DNA of 64,000 nucleotides from Verrucomicrobiaceae bacterium. GTDB lineage: Bacteria; Verrucomicrobiota; Verrucomicrobiia; Verrucomicrobiales; Verrucomicrobiaceae. Numbering within the stretch: the stretch's first letter is position 1; each line of letters starts with the position of its first letter. The notes beneath the pieces are model-generated. The model was not told the origin of the DNA and did no database searches. It saw nothing but the letters and a program-made list of their open reading frames with translations. The translations under genes were made by a program, and so were the position numbers. Of this stretch, positions 43,705 through 53,134 are shown one piece after another. The stretch spans positions 1-64,000 of the forward strand of contig JADJPW010000016.1 of NCBI GenBank assembly GCA_016713035.1. The letters run 5' to 3'.

Positions 43705-45144
43705 TTAAAAGGCGGCCAGCATCATCAGCGTGATGAGACCATTATTCAGCGCATGCGCGGTGATGCCCCCGATGAGGCTACCACGCCACGCACGAATGAG
43801 GGAGAAGGCAGCGGCCAGCACCATCAGCGGTGGCACACCAGCCCAGCCCTGCGGATGCACCGCAGCAAAGAGGAATGAGCTCACCACGACGCCCGCCACC
43901 AGCCGCCAACGTGCCGCCAGCCCAGGGAATAGCAGCCCGCGAAAAGTCAGCTCCTCTGTCACCGGAGCCCACAGCACCGCCAGGGCCAGTGCGGCGAGCC
44001 GAGAGGCATCACTACCGGCAAATTCCTTCACGATAGGGTGGACCGGCGTGCTACCACTGTACGCAGCCAACCATGAGGAGAGCAGCAATGCCAATGCCGT
44101 AAAGGGCAGCGCAGCCAGCCACACGGCTAGACCCGCACCCATCTCCCTCCACAAGCCCGCGCCGCAGTGGAGGCCCAAAGCCTGCCGCCACGTCGCGGTG
44201 GGCACTCCACGCCAGCGCGGCCACAGCACCGCGATGCACACCACGCCTAGGATGACCAGATAGAGCCACTGCTGCGGCATCTCTGGGTAGACCAGCAAAA
44301 CGAGCGCTGGGAGCCACACAAAACCGCCGAGATAAATCGCAAAGGCCTCCACCAGCACGCCACCAGCCACCGGCGACTCGCATGGCCGAGTGAAGCGGAT
44401 CGGCGGCGGCGCCCCCCGACTGCGTGCGGCATTTCTCTTCACGATGAAAACGATGCACAGCGCCAGACCAACCGCCATCGCCACCACCACTCCCATCGTG
44501 CCCAGCCCCAGCGCCATCAGCGTGCGTGTCGCCTGCTGGTAGATGGTCACACGGGTCTCATGGGTGTTTTCATGTGGCAGGGCTTGTGCGAGCTGTGCTA
44601 GCCAGCCATGCCGCTCCTCCAGCCGATGCCACGCCGCGTCATCGAGAGCGGTTTTTTTCTGGAGGAGCCGGATTGCCTCCACATCGGCCTTCAGGGCCTC
44701 ATTTTGAGAAGCTAGCGCATCCAGCCTCTCTGCACGCGGCCACTCCGAGCGCAGCCAGGCTCGCAGTAGCTCCACCTTCAGCTCATCCGCAGGTGTTTTC
44801 ACCTGGGGCGCTACATTGCCGAGGTACTGGGCCTCGACCGCCTCCGTCCACATGCCCGTTTGGCTAAAAACATGATGGGCCCCGACGGTGTAGCGCCCGA
44901 TCAGCTCCAGCACGATATTCGATGCGCCACCGCTCGCCGCTTCCTCTTTCTTTTTCCAACGTGGCTCGGACTGGATGATGAAGGTGATCGTGCCCACGAT
45001 AACCAGCCAGGCCAAAACCAGCCCCATACGACCTCCGCGCACACGGAGCTCTCGCTCATCCCCTGCTGGGATGACTGGCGCAGCCTGCGGCGGCAGAGGT
45101 GGCGGTAAAGGAGGCGGGGGAGATGAGTCCGATGAGTCTGCCAT
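43705..45144 (-). CDS. CPBP-family intramembrane metalloprotease with long N-terminal region
   Basis: About 479 residues from the ATG at 45144; the frame is open to 45225, but that would overlap the divergent nadD-nadK start, so the inner ATG is preferred. A Pro-rich N-terminus ('PPPPLPPPLPP') is followed by a helix, an extracytoplasmic helical region (about 70-215) and a C-terminal membrane domain with the CPBP/Abi motifs 'PVTEELTFRGLL' (Glu-Glu-x-x-x-Arg), 'FAAVHPQG' and 'HALNNG'. Such proteases process prenylated or peptide substrates in the membrane; the substrate is unknown. Confidence 0.82.
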   Translation of the reverse strand: MADSSDSSPPPPLPPPLPPQAAPVIPAGDERELRVRGGRMGLVLAWLVIVGTITFIIQSEPRWKKKEEAASGGASNIVLELIGRYTVGAHHVFSQTGMWTEAVEAQYLGNVAPQVKTPADELKVELLRAWLRSEWPRAERLDALASQNEALKADVEAIRLLQKKTALDDAAWHRLEERHGWLAQLAQALPHENTHETRVTIYQQATRTLMALGLGTMGVVVAMAVGLALCIVFIVKRNAARSRGAPPPIRFTRPCESPVAGGVLVEAFAIYLGGFVWLPALVLLVYPEMPQQWLYLVILGVVCIAVLWPRWRGVPTATWRQALGLHCGAGLWREMGAGLAVWLAALPFTALALLLSSWLAAYSGSTPVHPIVKEFAGSDASRLAALALAVLWAPVTEELTFRGLLFPGLAARWRLVAGVVVSSFLFAAVHPQGWAGVPPLMVLAAAFSLIRAWRGSLIGGITAHALNNGLITLMMLAAF

Positions 45145-45215
45145 GAGCGGATGCCATCGCCCGAGTTCAGAAAAATCAAAGTTCCCTTTTCGCAAACCGC
45201 CGCCAACATAGCTCC

Positions 45216-46598
45216 ATGCCCGCACGTCTCGCCCTTTTCGGCGGCAGCTTCAATCCACCTGGCCTCCATCACGCGCACATCGCGCGGGAGCTGACGCGTC
45301 ACTTTGATGAAGTGCGTATCATCCCCTGTGGCCCACGACCAGACAAGCCCGTCACCGATAGCGTGCCACCGGTCTATCGTGCAGCCCTCGCAGACATCGC
45401 TTTTGGCGGCATCCATGGCGTCACGGTCGATCTGAGTGATTTCGAGCGTGATACCTTTTCTCGGAATCACGAGCTACAGACTCGCTTCGAAGGAGACTAT
45501 GAGGTCTGGCACGTCGTCGGTGCAGACCTGCTCACTGGCGGTGCCAGTGGCCAGTCCGCCATCCAGCGCACCTGGGAGCGTGGGGCAGAGCTCTGGTTCA
45601 CGGCACGCTTCGCGGTGATGCAGCGCCCGGGTTACTCACTCAAGGAGGCGGATCTGCCGCCCCACTCACGCATCATTGATATCAACGTCGAAGGAGCCAG
45701 CAGCACGATCCGTGGGCTGCTAGAGCATGGTCAAACCGTATCCGAGATGCTCCATCCGCGTGCTTTTGCCTACATCGAGCGCTACGGCCTCTACCGCGCT
45801 CCGATCCCTGCAAACTGGGCCCGTGGTAGCCTGGTCCACTCACGCTACTTCCTCCAGGCCGACGCAAAAAATCCCCAAGCACGCGAGCTCGCCGCCCCTT
45901 TGGAAAAAAACCACACTCCGGCCTCCGAGGCCGATTTCATCACCGTCATCGGCGGTGATGGGGCGATGCTACGTGGCATCCGCGAGCACTGGCGCGGTCG
46001 ATTGCCTTTTTTCGGCATCAATGCTGGCCACATCGGCTTCCTGCTCAATGGGGCCGAGCACGCCGGATCAGCCGCCTTCCCGCCCTGCGACGTTATTTTC
46101 CGCCAACTGCCGATGCTGTTCCTGGAGTTCGAGGACGATGCAGGTCGGCGCCACACGGCACATGGATTCAATGACGCCTGGCTAGAGCGGCTCACCGCGC
46201 AGTCCGCATGGCTGGAGATCATCGTCAATGGCGTGCCCCGCATCCCCAAACTCGTCAGCGATGGTGCCCTGGTGGCCACAGCCGCCGGTAGCACGGCCTA
46301 CGCCCGCAGTATGGGGGCCTCCCCCCTGCTCGCAGACACCCCTGCGTGGCTCCTCGTCGGCTCGAATGTGCTGGAGCCTGCCCACTGGCGCAGCGCCCTG
46401 CTTTCACCCGATACCACTGTGGAAATACGCTGCCTCGATCCCAAGCGCAGGCCCGTGGAGGGCTACGTCGATGGTCAGAGTGTCGGTGAAGTCGTCCGGA
46501 TGCGTGCGCGGCTCTCCCGCGCGGCTGCGGCGGAGCTCGTCTTCTGCGCTAGCCATGACATGGCGGAAAAAATCGCCGCCATTCAGTTCGGTGCCTGA
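45216..46598 (+). CDS. Fusion of nicotinate-nucleotide adenylyltransferase (NadD) and NAD kinase (NadK)
   Basis: 460 residues in two domains. Residues 1-195 are a nucleotidyltransferase of the NadD type: 'LFGGSFNPPG' with His18/His19/His21 for the usual HxGH, and 'ASSTIRGLL' (161-169) for the ISSTxIR motif. Residues about 195-460 match NAD kinase: 'GGDGAMLRG' at 246-254, 'GINAGHIGFLLNG' at 267-279, 'FNDAWLER' and 'GSTAYARSMG'. One polypeptide would therefore make deamido-NAD and phosphorylate NAD. The HxGH is altered to HHAH with an unusual spacing, which could matter for the first activity. The ATG is divergent from the CPBP gene. Confidence 0.85.
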   Translation: MPARLALFGGSFNPPGLHHAHIARELTRHFDEVRIIPCGPRPDKPVTDSVPPVYRAALADIAFGGIHGVTVDLSDFERDTFSRNHELQTRFEGDYEVWHVVGADLLTGGASGQSAIQRTWERGAELWFTARFAVMQRPGYSLKEADLPPHSRIIDINVEGASSTIRGLLEHGQTVSEMLHPRAFAYIERYGLYRAPIPANWARGSLVHSRYFLQADAKNPQARELAAPLEKNHTPASEADFITVIGGDGAMLRGIREHWRGRLPFFGINAGHIGFLLNGAEHAGSAAFPPCDVIFRQLPMLFLEFEDDAGRRHTAHGFNDAWLERLTAQSAWLEIIVNGVPRIPKLVSDGALVATAAGSTAYARSMGASPLLADTPAWLLVGSNVLEPAHWRSALLSPDTTVEIRCLDPKRRPVEGYVDGQSVGEVVRMRARLSRAAAAELVFCASHDMAEKIAAIQFGA

Positions 46599-46672
46599 CC
46601 TGCGTGCGGGCACTCTGCACCACTCCTTGCACTCCCCTGCCCTGCCGCGTAGCGTCACGGTGAAAACGCATC

Positions 46673-47989
46673 ATGAAACTCACCATCATCGGCTCTGGTT
46701 ACGTCGGACTCACCACAGGTGCCTGCTTTGCAGAAGTAGGCCACCACGTCTGCTGTGTGGATAACAACGAGCAGAAAGTAAAGACCCTCCTCGCTGGAGA
46801 AATCCCCATCTACGAGCCCGGCCTAGAGGCCATGGTAAAGAAAAACGTGGCCGCCAAGCGCCTGCGCTTCACCACCAGCACCGAGGAAGGCGTGGAGCAT
46901 GGCGAAGTGATCTTCATCGCCGTCCCCACACCACCCCAGGCGGATGGCAGCGTCGATCTGAGCTTCATCGAAAAAGTCGCCCGCGAAATCGCCGTCCACC
47001 TCAACTCCTACCGCGTCATCGTCGATAAGAGCACTGTGCCAGTCAAAACCGGCGAACGCGTCTCCAACACCATCCGCCGCTACTCGAAGCCCGGCGTGGA
47101 ATTCGATGTCGTGAGCAATCCAGAATTCCTCCGCGAAGGCAGCGCGGTGGAAGACCTCATGAAGCCCGACCGCATCGTCATCGGAGGCAACAGTGACCGC
47201 GCCCTCGCCCTGATGCAGAAGATTTATGAGCCCTTTGTCGCTCCCGTGCTCGTCACCGACATCAACAGCGCCGAGCTCATCAAACACGCTGCCAATAGCT
47301 TCCTCGCCCTCAAAATCAGCTACGCCAACGCCTTATCCGAAATCTGCGAAGCCGCTGGGGCAGATGTCATCAAAGTCACCGAAGGCATCGGCACCGACAA
47401 ACGCATCGGCCGCGCCTTCCTCAATGCCGGCCTCGGCTACGGCGGCTCATGTTTCCCCAAGGACATCGCCGCCTTTATCGCCATCGCACGCCAGATGGGC
47501 ACGCCATTCAAGCTCCTGGAAGAAGTCCAGCGCATCAATGAGCACCAATTCACGCGCTTCCTCGCTGGCATCCGTGAGGCACTCTGGGTGCTCAAAGAAA
47601 AAAAACTCGCCGTCTGGGGCCTCAGCTTCAAACCCAATACCGATGATGTACGCAGCTCCACCGCCATCAGCCTCGTCGAGGCCCTAGTCGCCGAAGGAGC
47701 CGCTGTGACAGCCTATGACCCCAAAGCGATGGATAAAGCCCGTGAGCTCCCCATCGCCTCCAAGATCAAATTCGCCTCCAGCGCCCTCGAGGCCGCTACG
47801 GATGCCGAAGCACTCATCATCGCCACCGAATGGCCAGAATTCGCCTCCATCGACCTCGCAGATCTCCGTGAGGCCATGCGCACTCCGCTCATCTTTGATG
47901 GCCGCAACCTCATCGACCCCATCGCCGCAGCCGACTTCGGATTCCAATACCGCGGCATCGGACGCGGTGTGGTACAGGAGCGTGGTTAA
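46673..47989 (+). CDS. ugd: UDP-glucose 6-dehydrogenase
   Basis: 438 residues, standard length. NAD-binding 'IGSGYVGLTTGACFAE' at the N-terminus, 'NPEFLREGSAVEDL' in the middle, catalytic Cys260 in 'GYGGSCFPKD', and 'VWGLSFKPNTDDVRSS' in the C-terminal domain. Oxidises UDP-glucose to UDP-glucuronate for polysaccharide or lipid glycosylation. Related GDP-mannose dehydrogenases share the fold; the motifs favour UDP-glucose. 24 bases before the next gene on the same strand. Confidence 0.93.
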   Translation: MKLTIIGSGYVGLTTGACFAEVGHHVCCVDNNEQKVKTLLAGEIPIYEPGLEAMVKKNVAAKRLRFTTSTEEGVEHGEVIFIAVPTPPQADGSVDLSFIEKVAREIAVHLNSYRVIVDKSTVPVKTGERVSNTIRRYSKPGVEFDVVSNPEFLREGSAVEDLMKPDRIVIGGNSDRALALMQKIYEPFVAPVLVTDINSAELIKHAANSFLALKISYANALSEICEAAGADVIKVTEGIGTDKRIGRAFLNAGLGYGGSCFPKDIAAFIAIARQMGTPFKLLEEVQRINEHQFTRFLAGIREALWVLKEKKLAVWGLSFKPNTDDVRSSTAISLVEALVAEGAAVTAYDPKAMDKARELPIASKIKFASSALEAATDAEALIIATEWPEFASIDLADLREAMRTPLIFDGRNLIDPIAAADFGFQYRGIGRGVVQERG

Positions 47990-48013
47990 GGACACCTGGC
48001 AGGGCTTTTCATC

Positions 48014-48706
48014 ATGCCAGACTCATCCCCAGCTACTCCTGGCATCCTCTCCAGCATCAGCAGCGTCTTCCGGCAGAACCGCGTGCCCTGCGTGCTGCTC
48101 AACATCGTCGTCGTGCTACTCGTCGGTAGCTACTATCAGCTCCCAGCCGTCGCAGATGCATGGCAGAGCATCGGCGAGCTTAAAATACGCTGGTCCTACT
48201 TCTTCTCCCTCTGCTCCACCATCCTCGCCGCAGTCCTACTGCCGTCGTTTGTCCAATGGTTACTCGGCACACTCCCCCAGGCGGACCGCATGCGGAGAAT
48301 CGGCCTCCTAGCGCTCTTTTGGGGTTACCGCGGCATGGAGATCGACCTTTTTTACCGCCTCCAGGGCTACCTCTTCGGCACCGGCAATGATGCACGCACC
48401 CTCATCACCAAAGTCGCCGTGGACCAATTCATCATGAGCCCACTCTGGTTCGTGCCCACACTACTCATCGCCATGCGCTGGGTGGACATGGGCGGCTCCT
48501 GGGCACGCACCCGAGCCACACTCGATCGCAGCTTTTGGACACGCACCTGCCCCACCGTCCTCATCACCAACTGGCTCGTGTGGATACCCACGCTCGCACT
48601 CGTCTATAGCCTCCCACCCGCCTTGCAGTTCCCACTCTTCTCGGTCGTGATGTGCTTTTTCATCCTCATCGTCACCGTCCTCGCACGGCAGCAGACCGCA
48701 GAGTAA
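48014..48706 (+). CDS. Mpv17/PMP22-like membrane protein
   Basis: 230 residues with four to five hydrophobic segments. The C-terminal half follows the Mpv17/PMP22 pattern known mainly from eukaryotic mitochondrial and peroxisomal membranes: 'KVAVDQFIMSPLWFVP' (K..xDQ....P), 'WTRTCPTVLITNWLVWIP' (W......NW..WP), then a last hydrophobic helix. The match is by pattern only and the terminal aromatic 'W..YLS' block is weak, so a bacterial membrane protein of unrelated family remains possible. ATG 24 bases after ugd. Confidence 0.5.
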   Translation: MPDSSPATPGILSSISSVFRQNRVPCVLLNIVVVLLVGSYYQLPAVADAWQSIGELKIRWSYFFSLCSTILAAVLLPSFVQWLLGTLPQADRMRRIGLLALFWGYRGMEIDLFYRLQGYLFGTGNDARTLITKVAVDQFIMSPLWFVPTLLIAMRWVDMGGSWARTRATLDRSFWTRTCPTVLITNWLVWIPTLALVYSLPPALQFPLFSVVMCFFILIVTVLARQQTAE

Positions 48707-48790
48707 GCCGCGTTCACCTTGCTGGAAGCGCATCACATGCTTTCTTGACCCTGCCTGACACCCTCCCTCCTCCAGACTCTTGATTATTCC

Positions 48791-50071
48791 GTGCTCCAGC
48801 AGTGCATGCACTGCGGCATGTGCCTGCCGACATGCCCCACCTATGTGGAGACCAAAATGGAGCGGAACAGCCCGCGCGGACGCATCTCCCTCATGCGCTC
48901 CGTCGCCGATGGCGAGCTAGCGATCACTCGTGAGCTCTCCGACGAAATGTACTACTGTCTGGGCTGCCTCGCCTGCCAAACTGCCTGCCCAGCAGGAGTC
49001 AAATACGCAGAGCTCTTTGAAACTGCCCGCGCCTCCGTAGAACAAGCAGGCGTCGCCCGCAGCACCCAGCGTGACTTCTGGCGCTGGCTCACACTCAACG
49101 TGCTATTCATGCACCCGTGGCTCCTGCGGCTCGTCGGCCGCTGTTTGCGCCTCTATCAAAAAACGGGCCTCGATCGCTTCATGCGCCGCATGCGCTTCTT
49201 TGGCCTCATGCCCCGCTCACTTGCGAAACTCGAGCCGCAAACACCACGCATCGCAGACGCCTTTTCGGACGAAATCATCACCAGCATCGAAACACTTGCC
49301 ACCGCAGTGAAACACCGCGTCGGCATGCTCACCGGCTGCGTACAGGACTTAGCCTTTTCCAGCATCAACCGCGACACCGTCGATGTCCTGCTAGCCAATG
49401 GCTGCGAAATCATCACCCCACGCTCACAGAGCTGCTGCGGCTCACTCCACGCCCACAATGGAGAGCTCGAGCTCGCCCGCGAACTGGCCCGCAGACAAAT
49501 CGATGCCTTCCCGCAGCTCGAATCGCTCGATGCCATCATCACCAATGCCGGCGGCTGCGGCTCCCACTTGAAGAGCTACGGCCATCTCCTCCACGATGAC
49601 CCACACTACGCCGCGAGAGCAGCCCTTTGGGACCAAAAAGTGCAAGACATCCACGAGTGGCTCGTGCGTAGCCGCTTTCGTCCACCACAAGCAAACGCAG
49701 GCATCACCGAAATCACCTACCACGAAAGCTGCCACCTCACCCACGGCCAAAAAATCGTCTCCGAGCCACGCCAAGTGCTCACCAGCATCCCCGGCCTCAC
49801 CCTCAAAGAACTGCCCGAGTCCAACTGGTGCTGCGGCAGTGCCGGCATCTACAACATCACCCAGCCCGAGCAGAGTCAGAAGCTCCTCGAACGAAAAATC
49901 GCACACATCCGCTCAACAAAGGCCCCATTCGTCGCCACCAGCAATCCCGGCTGCCACCTCCAACTCGCCAATGGACTCCGCGCCACAGGCGAAACCGTCA
50001 CCCAGCCCGTCACGCTGCTAGCGCAAGCCTACCGTGCCGAAAAAACAGCAAACGGAGCACTCGCAGAGTAA
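48791..50071 (+). CDS. glcF: Glycolate oxidase iron-sulfur subunit-like protein GlcF
   Basis: At least 426 residues. Two [4Fe-4S] ferredoxin motifs near the N-terminus ('CMHCGMCLPTCP', 'CLGCLACQTACP') and two cysteine-rich CCG domains ('SCCGSLHAHNGE', 'NWCCGSAGIYNI'). Transfers electrons from glycolate oxidation; the flavin subunits GlcD/GlcE are not next to it here. I use the GTG, but conserved-looking sequence ('TLDYSV') precedes it in frame as far as a TGA, and the only other candidate start in that stretch is CTG at 48755. The N-terminus may therefore be 12 residues longer. Confidence 0.85.
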   Translation: MLQQCMHCGMCLPTCPTYVETKMERNSPRGRISLMRSVADGELAITRELSDEMYYCLGCLACQTACPAGVKYAELFETARASVEQAGVARSTQRDFWRWLTLNVLFMHPWLLRLVGRCLRLYQKTGLDRFMRRMRFFGLMPRSLAKLEPQTPRIADAFSDEIITSIETLATAVKHRVGMLTGCVQDLAFSSINRDTVDVLLANGCEIITPRSQSCCGSLHAHNGELELARELARRQIDAFPQLESLDAIITNAGGCGSHLKSYGHLLHDDPHYAARAALWDQKVQDIHEWLVRSRFRPPQANAGITEITYHESCHLTHGQKIVSEPRQVLTSIPGLTLKELPESNWCCGSAGIYNITQPEQSQKLLERKIAHIRSTKAPFVATSNPGCHLQLANGLRATGETVTQPVTLLAQAYRAEKTANGALAE

Positions 50072-50077
50072 ATCCGC

Positions 50078-51184
50078 TCACCCACGCGGCCCGAAGACAT
50101 CCACTCGCAAATCACGCATCGAGTAAAGCCCCGCGTCGTCCTCCTTTGCCTTCAGCAAACCACGCACCTTACGCGCACCATCCTTGCGCCCCGCGCCAAA
50201 TCGCCGTCGATGCGACTTAAACATCGCATCCACAAAGCATTTGGACCCAATTACCGCCCCATCCGTGAAATAGCGCACGCGGCACCTCAACAGCTCCGCC
50301 ACGGGCAACTTCCCGCCACTCCTCACCACCTCTGCATAGTCCTCCTGTCGGATCGCACCTCGCGTCCGCCCTTCTGCATCCACTTTGGACTTCACCCCCC
50401 AGGTAAACATCATCTGCCGGTAGCTCTCCAGCACACCATACGGCGCCTTTCTACCCTCCCAATACGCCCGCACCGCCACCTCGATACCCTCCCGCGCACG
50501 CCTCACACCCGCCACCGCCGCCGCATAGCCACACCAGCGGTAATCCTTTGGATCACTCACCAATCTCGCTCGCACCGGGTTTAGATCCACATACGCCGCC
50601 ACCATGGCTAGCGCCACACCACCGCCCTCCACCAGCGTACTGCGAAAACGCTCCTCCCACAGCGTCCCTTTGCGCTTCTGGCACTTGTTAAACCACTGCG
50701 TGAATCGCTGTTTCAGCGACTTCATAAACGCCGACACATCCCACGTCCGCGCCGTCAGCCCGTCGATAATCTTTTGAGCCTCCGCATGTGCCCCGATCTT
50801 GTGAAAATGCTCCAATTCCTCCTGAAGCTTCCAAGCCGCAGCCTTGCCAAACGCCCTACGCACGATCCCCACCACCTCCTGCTCGGCAGGCATCACCTGT
50901 GGACGACGCGGCACCTGAACAAGCACATGAAAATGATTCGCCAACACGCAGTAAGTCACCACTCGCAGCTGACCGAACTCCTCATACATCCGCATCAGCC
51001 CCACGAACATCTCCCGTTCCTGCTCCTGCAATCGGAACGTTCTATCCACCACGCGCGAAACGCAGTGATAGTAAGCAACTTGGTGGTGCTTCGGAGCTTT
51101 GAGACGAGCCTGACGCATACCCGAGCGATGCCACCAAATGGTAAGAGCGCAAACGCTTTTTTGATAAAGGGACAGGTGTTTCAT
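50078..51184 (-). CDS. REP-associated tyrosine (Y1/HUH) transposase, intact
   Basis: 368 residues from the ATG at 51184; an inner ATG at 51118 is also possible. The frame is open to 51331, but that part overlaps hflX and lacks family character. The HUH metal motif is 'CVLANHFHVLVQVP'. Downstream are 'KGTLWEERFRST', 'AAYVDLNPVRARLV' and 'DPKDYRWCGYAAA', the usual RAYT core. A C-terminal extension of about 140 residues ends 'FGPRG'. RAYTs nick and move REP palindromes; no flanking REP set was identified. A decayed paralogue lies at 1.5-2.5 kb. Confidence 0.85.
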   Translation of the reverse strand: MKHLSLYQKSVCALTIWWHRSGMRQARLKAPKHHQVAYYHCVSRVVDRTFRLQEQEREMFVGLMRMYEEFGQLRVVTYCVLANHFHVLVQVPRRPQVMPAEQEVVGIVRRAFGKAAAWKLQEELEHFHKIGAHAEAQKIIDGLTARTWDVSAFMKSLKQRFTQWFNKCQKRKGTLWEERFRSTLVEGGGVALAMVAAYVDLNPVRARLVSDPKDYRWCGYAAAVAGVRRAREGIEVAVRAYWEGRKAPYGVLESYRQMMFTWGVKSKVDAEGRTRGAIRQEDYAEVVRSGGKLPVAELLRCRVRYFTDGAVIGSKCFVDAMFKSHRRRFGAGRKDGARKVRGLLKAKEDDAGLYSMRDLRVDVFGPRG

Positions 51185-51263
51185 TGTTACCCATACGAGT
51201 GCTTGTTGCAATTTGCTGTGTGGTTTGAATTGGGCGTTTGCGCTTGCTTGGGGACTTTTAGTC

Positions 51264-52559
51264 CTACTTGGCCAAATAGGGGGTGAATCGGCTTTCCAGA
51301 CGCTTGGGCACGACGCATTGGACCTTGGCACGGCCTGTTTCGTAGTCTTCGGCGATGACTTTGCCCTCCTGATGCGCCAGCGCGACGAGATCCATTCGAT
51401 CCAGTGGCAAATCTAAATCTAGACGCACTACCCGGTCGATCATGAAGTCGTGGAGGCGATGATGCAGATCGTCGATTCCTTGCCCGGTCTTGACGGAGAT
51501 TTCTACGGCATCTGGGAATGCTCGACGGAGTTCTTGCATCCGAATGTCGTCGATGAGATCGATTTTATTGAGTACCAGAAGGACGCGTTTTTCGCCGGCA
51601 CCGAGTTCCCCGAGGACTGTGGTGGTTGTATGATGAAATTTTTCCGCCTCGGGTGAACTCGCGTCCACCACATGAATGAGAAAGTCTGCGAGAACGGCTT
51701 CCTCTAAAGTGGCGCGGAAGGATTGGACTAGGTCATGCGGTAGATTCCGCACGAAACCGACGGTGTCAGTCACCAGCATCTGTTGGCCATCTGGTAGCTC
51801 CATGCGGCGTGTCGTGGTGTCCAGTGTGGCAAAGAGTTTGTTCTCTGCGAGCACGTCTGAGGCGGTGAGCTTGTTGAGCAGGGATGATTTCCCTGCATTG
51901 GTGTAACCGACGATGGCTGCGTGGGGCACTGGCACTCGGCTACGCTCCTTACGCATGGTGTCACGCACTCGGCGCACGTCTTCGAGCTCGGCTTTCACGC
52001 GATCGAGCCGCTGATGGGCTAGGCGGCGGTCTGTTTCGAGCTGCGTTTCACCTTCTCCACGGGCAGCTCCTGCGCCGCCCTTGCCGCCGCCTGCTCCGCC
52101 GCCTTGTCGGTCAAGGTGTGCCCACATGCGGGTGAGGCGGGGGAGTGAGTATTCGAGGCGTGCTAGCTCGACCTGGAGCCGAGCCTCGCGGGTGCGGGCA
52201 CGCATGTTGAAAATGTCCAGGATCACCTCATGCCGGTCGATGACGCAGATGTCTCCCTCGCTTTCCCAGGCTCGTTGCTGGGCGGGTGAGAGCTCATTGT
52301 CCCAGACGATGCAGTCTGATTGGAGAGCTTTTGCTTTGGCGATGATTTCCTCCGATTTTCCGCTGCCAATGAGGTGACGTGGCGTGCGCTCACGGGCATA
52401 GACCAGGTCTGTGCCTACGACTTCGATGCCGAGTGTGCGCACCAGTTCCCCCAACTCATCGAGGAGAGCTTGTGCCTCAGGTTTGTCACGACGGTCAAAG
52501 CACGCTCCGACTAAAAAGGCGCGTTCGACTTGGTTGGGTTTTTCTCGTACATCAAACAT
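51264..52559 (-). CDS. hflX: Ribosome-associated GTPase HflX
   Basis: 431 residues, normal length. The N-terminal HflX domain has 'GTDLVYARERTPRHLIG' and 'WDNELSPAQQRAWE'; the linker 'GGGAGGGKGGAGAARGEGETQLE' type (Gly-rich then GEGETQLE) is diagnostic. The GTPase G1 is 'GYTNAGKSSLL', G3 'DTVGFVRNLPH', G4 'NKID'. HflX splits or rescues ribosomes under stress. No genes share its operon. Confidence 0.95.
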   Translation of the reverse strand: MFDVREKPNQVERAFLVGACFDRRDKPEAQALLDELGELVRTLGIEVVGTDLVYARERTPRHLIGSGKSEEIIAKAKALQSDCIVWDNELSPAQQRAWESEGDICVIDRHEVILDIFNMRARTREARLQVELARLEYSLPRLTRMWAHLDRQGGGAGGGKGGAGAARGEGETQLETDRRLAHQRLDRVKAELEDVRRVRDTMRKERSRVPVPHAAIVGYTNAGKSSLLNKLTASDVLAENKLFATLDTTTRRMELPDGQQMLVTDTVGFVRNLPHDLVQSFRATLEEAVLADFLIHVVDASSPEAEKFHHTTTTVLGELGAGEKRVLLVLNKIDLIDDIRMQELRRAFPDAVEISVKTGQGIDDLHHRLHDFMIDRVVRLDLDLPLDRMDLVALAHQEGKVIAEDYETGRAKVQCVVPKRLESRFTPYLAK

Positions 52560-52629
52560 GGGTCGAGGAGTATGGCGCAGGGCCGCGTATTGCCAACACG
52601 AGTGTTCCGTGCGATGTAGGGCACTCGTT

Positions 52630-53094
52630 ATGCTCTCTCGCCGTCTTTTTATTCTCCTTGCGCTCTCTCTTTCTGCCTGCGGCAGACATCCTGTGCCTGC
52701 AAGCTATGAGAATGATGCGGGTGAGGCTGCGATACGGCATGTGATCGCTACGCTACCGCCACTGAATCCTGGGGTGTCGAAGAATTACAGCATCGTTTTG
52801 GGCGAAATCACTGCGGATGGACTCATGACGCCCGCAAGTGATGTGTTTACGGCTCGTTTTGCGGATCTGAAACTGAAGTTCGTGAATGCGCTGAATTTGA
52901 AGGCGGTGGAGCCTGGCCCGATCATCGTGGATAATGCGGAACGGTTGGCGACTTTCGTGCTGCAACTGCGTGAGCTAAAGGCGACGGGGGATGGGCACTG
53001 GTCTGCCGAGGTGGGATGGAGCTACAAGCAGGAATTCGAGCGCAAAACGCTGAAGCTGGAGAAGAAAGACGGCAAAATCGTGGTGACTCCATGA
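52630..53094 (+). CDS. Small predicted lipoprotein, unknown function
   Basis: 154 residues from the ATG at 52630 (the longer open frame upstream lacks coding character and overlaps hflX antisense). The lipobox is 'LSLSAC' with Cys17 after a typical signal sequence. The mature part is a small alpha/beta domain ('SYKQEFERKTLKLEKKDG' near the end). No family recognised. Stands between hflX (divergent) and nuoL (convergent). Confidence 0.7.
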   Translation: MLSRRLFILLALSLSACGRHPVPASYENDAGEAAIRHVIATLPPLNPGVSKNYSIVLGEITADGLMTPASDVFTARFADLKLKFVNALNLKAVEPGPIIVDNAERLATFVLQLRELKATGDGHWSAEVGWSYKQEFERKTLKLEKKDGKIVVTP

Positions 53095-53134
53095 TTGGCC
53101 TCACAGCGGTAGCCTGTGCTAGGTGATCGAACTC

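Noticed and set aside
51185..51331. N-terminal extension of the RAYT transposase
   Set aside because: Overlaps hflX coding sequence and lacks family similarity; family-like sequence begins near 51118.
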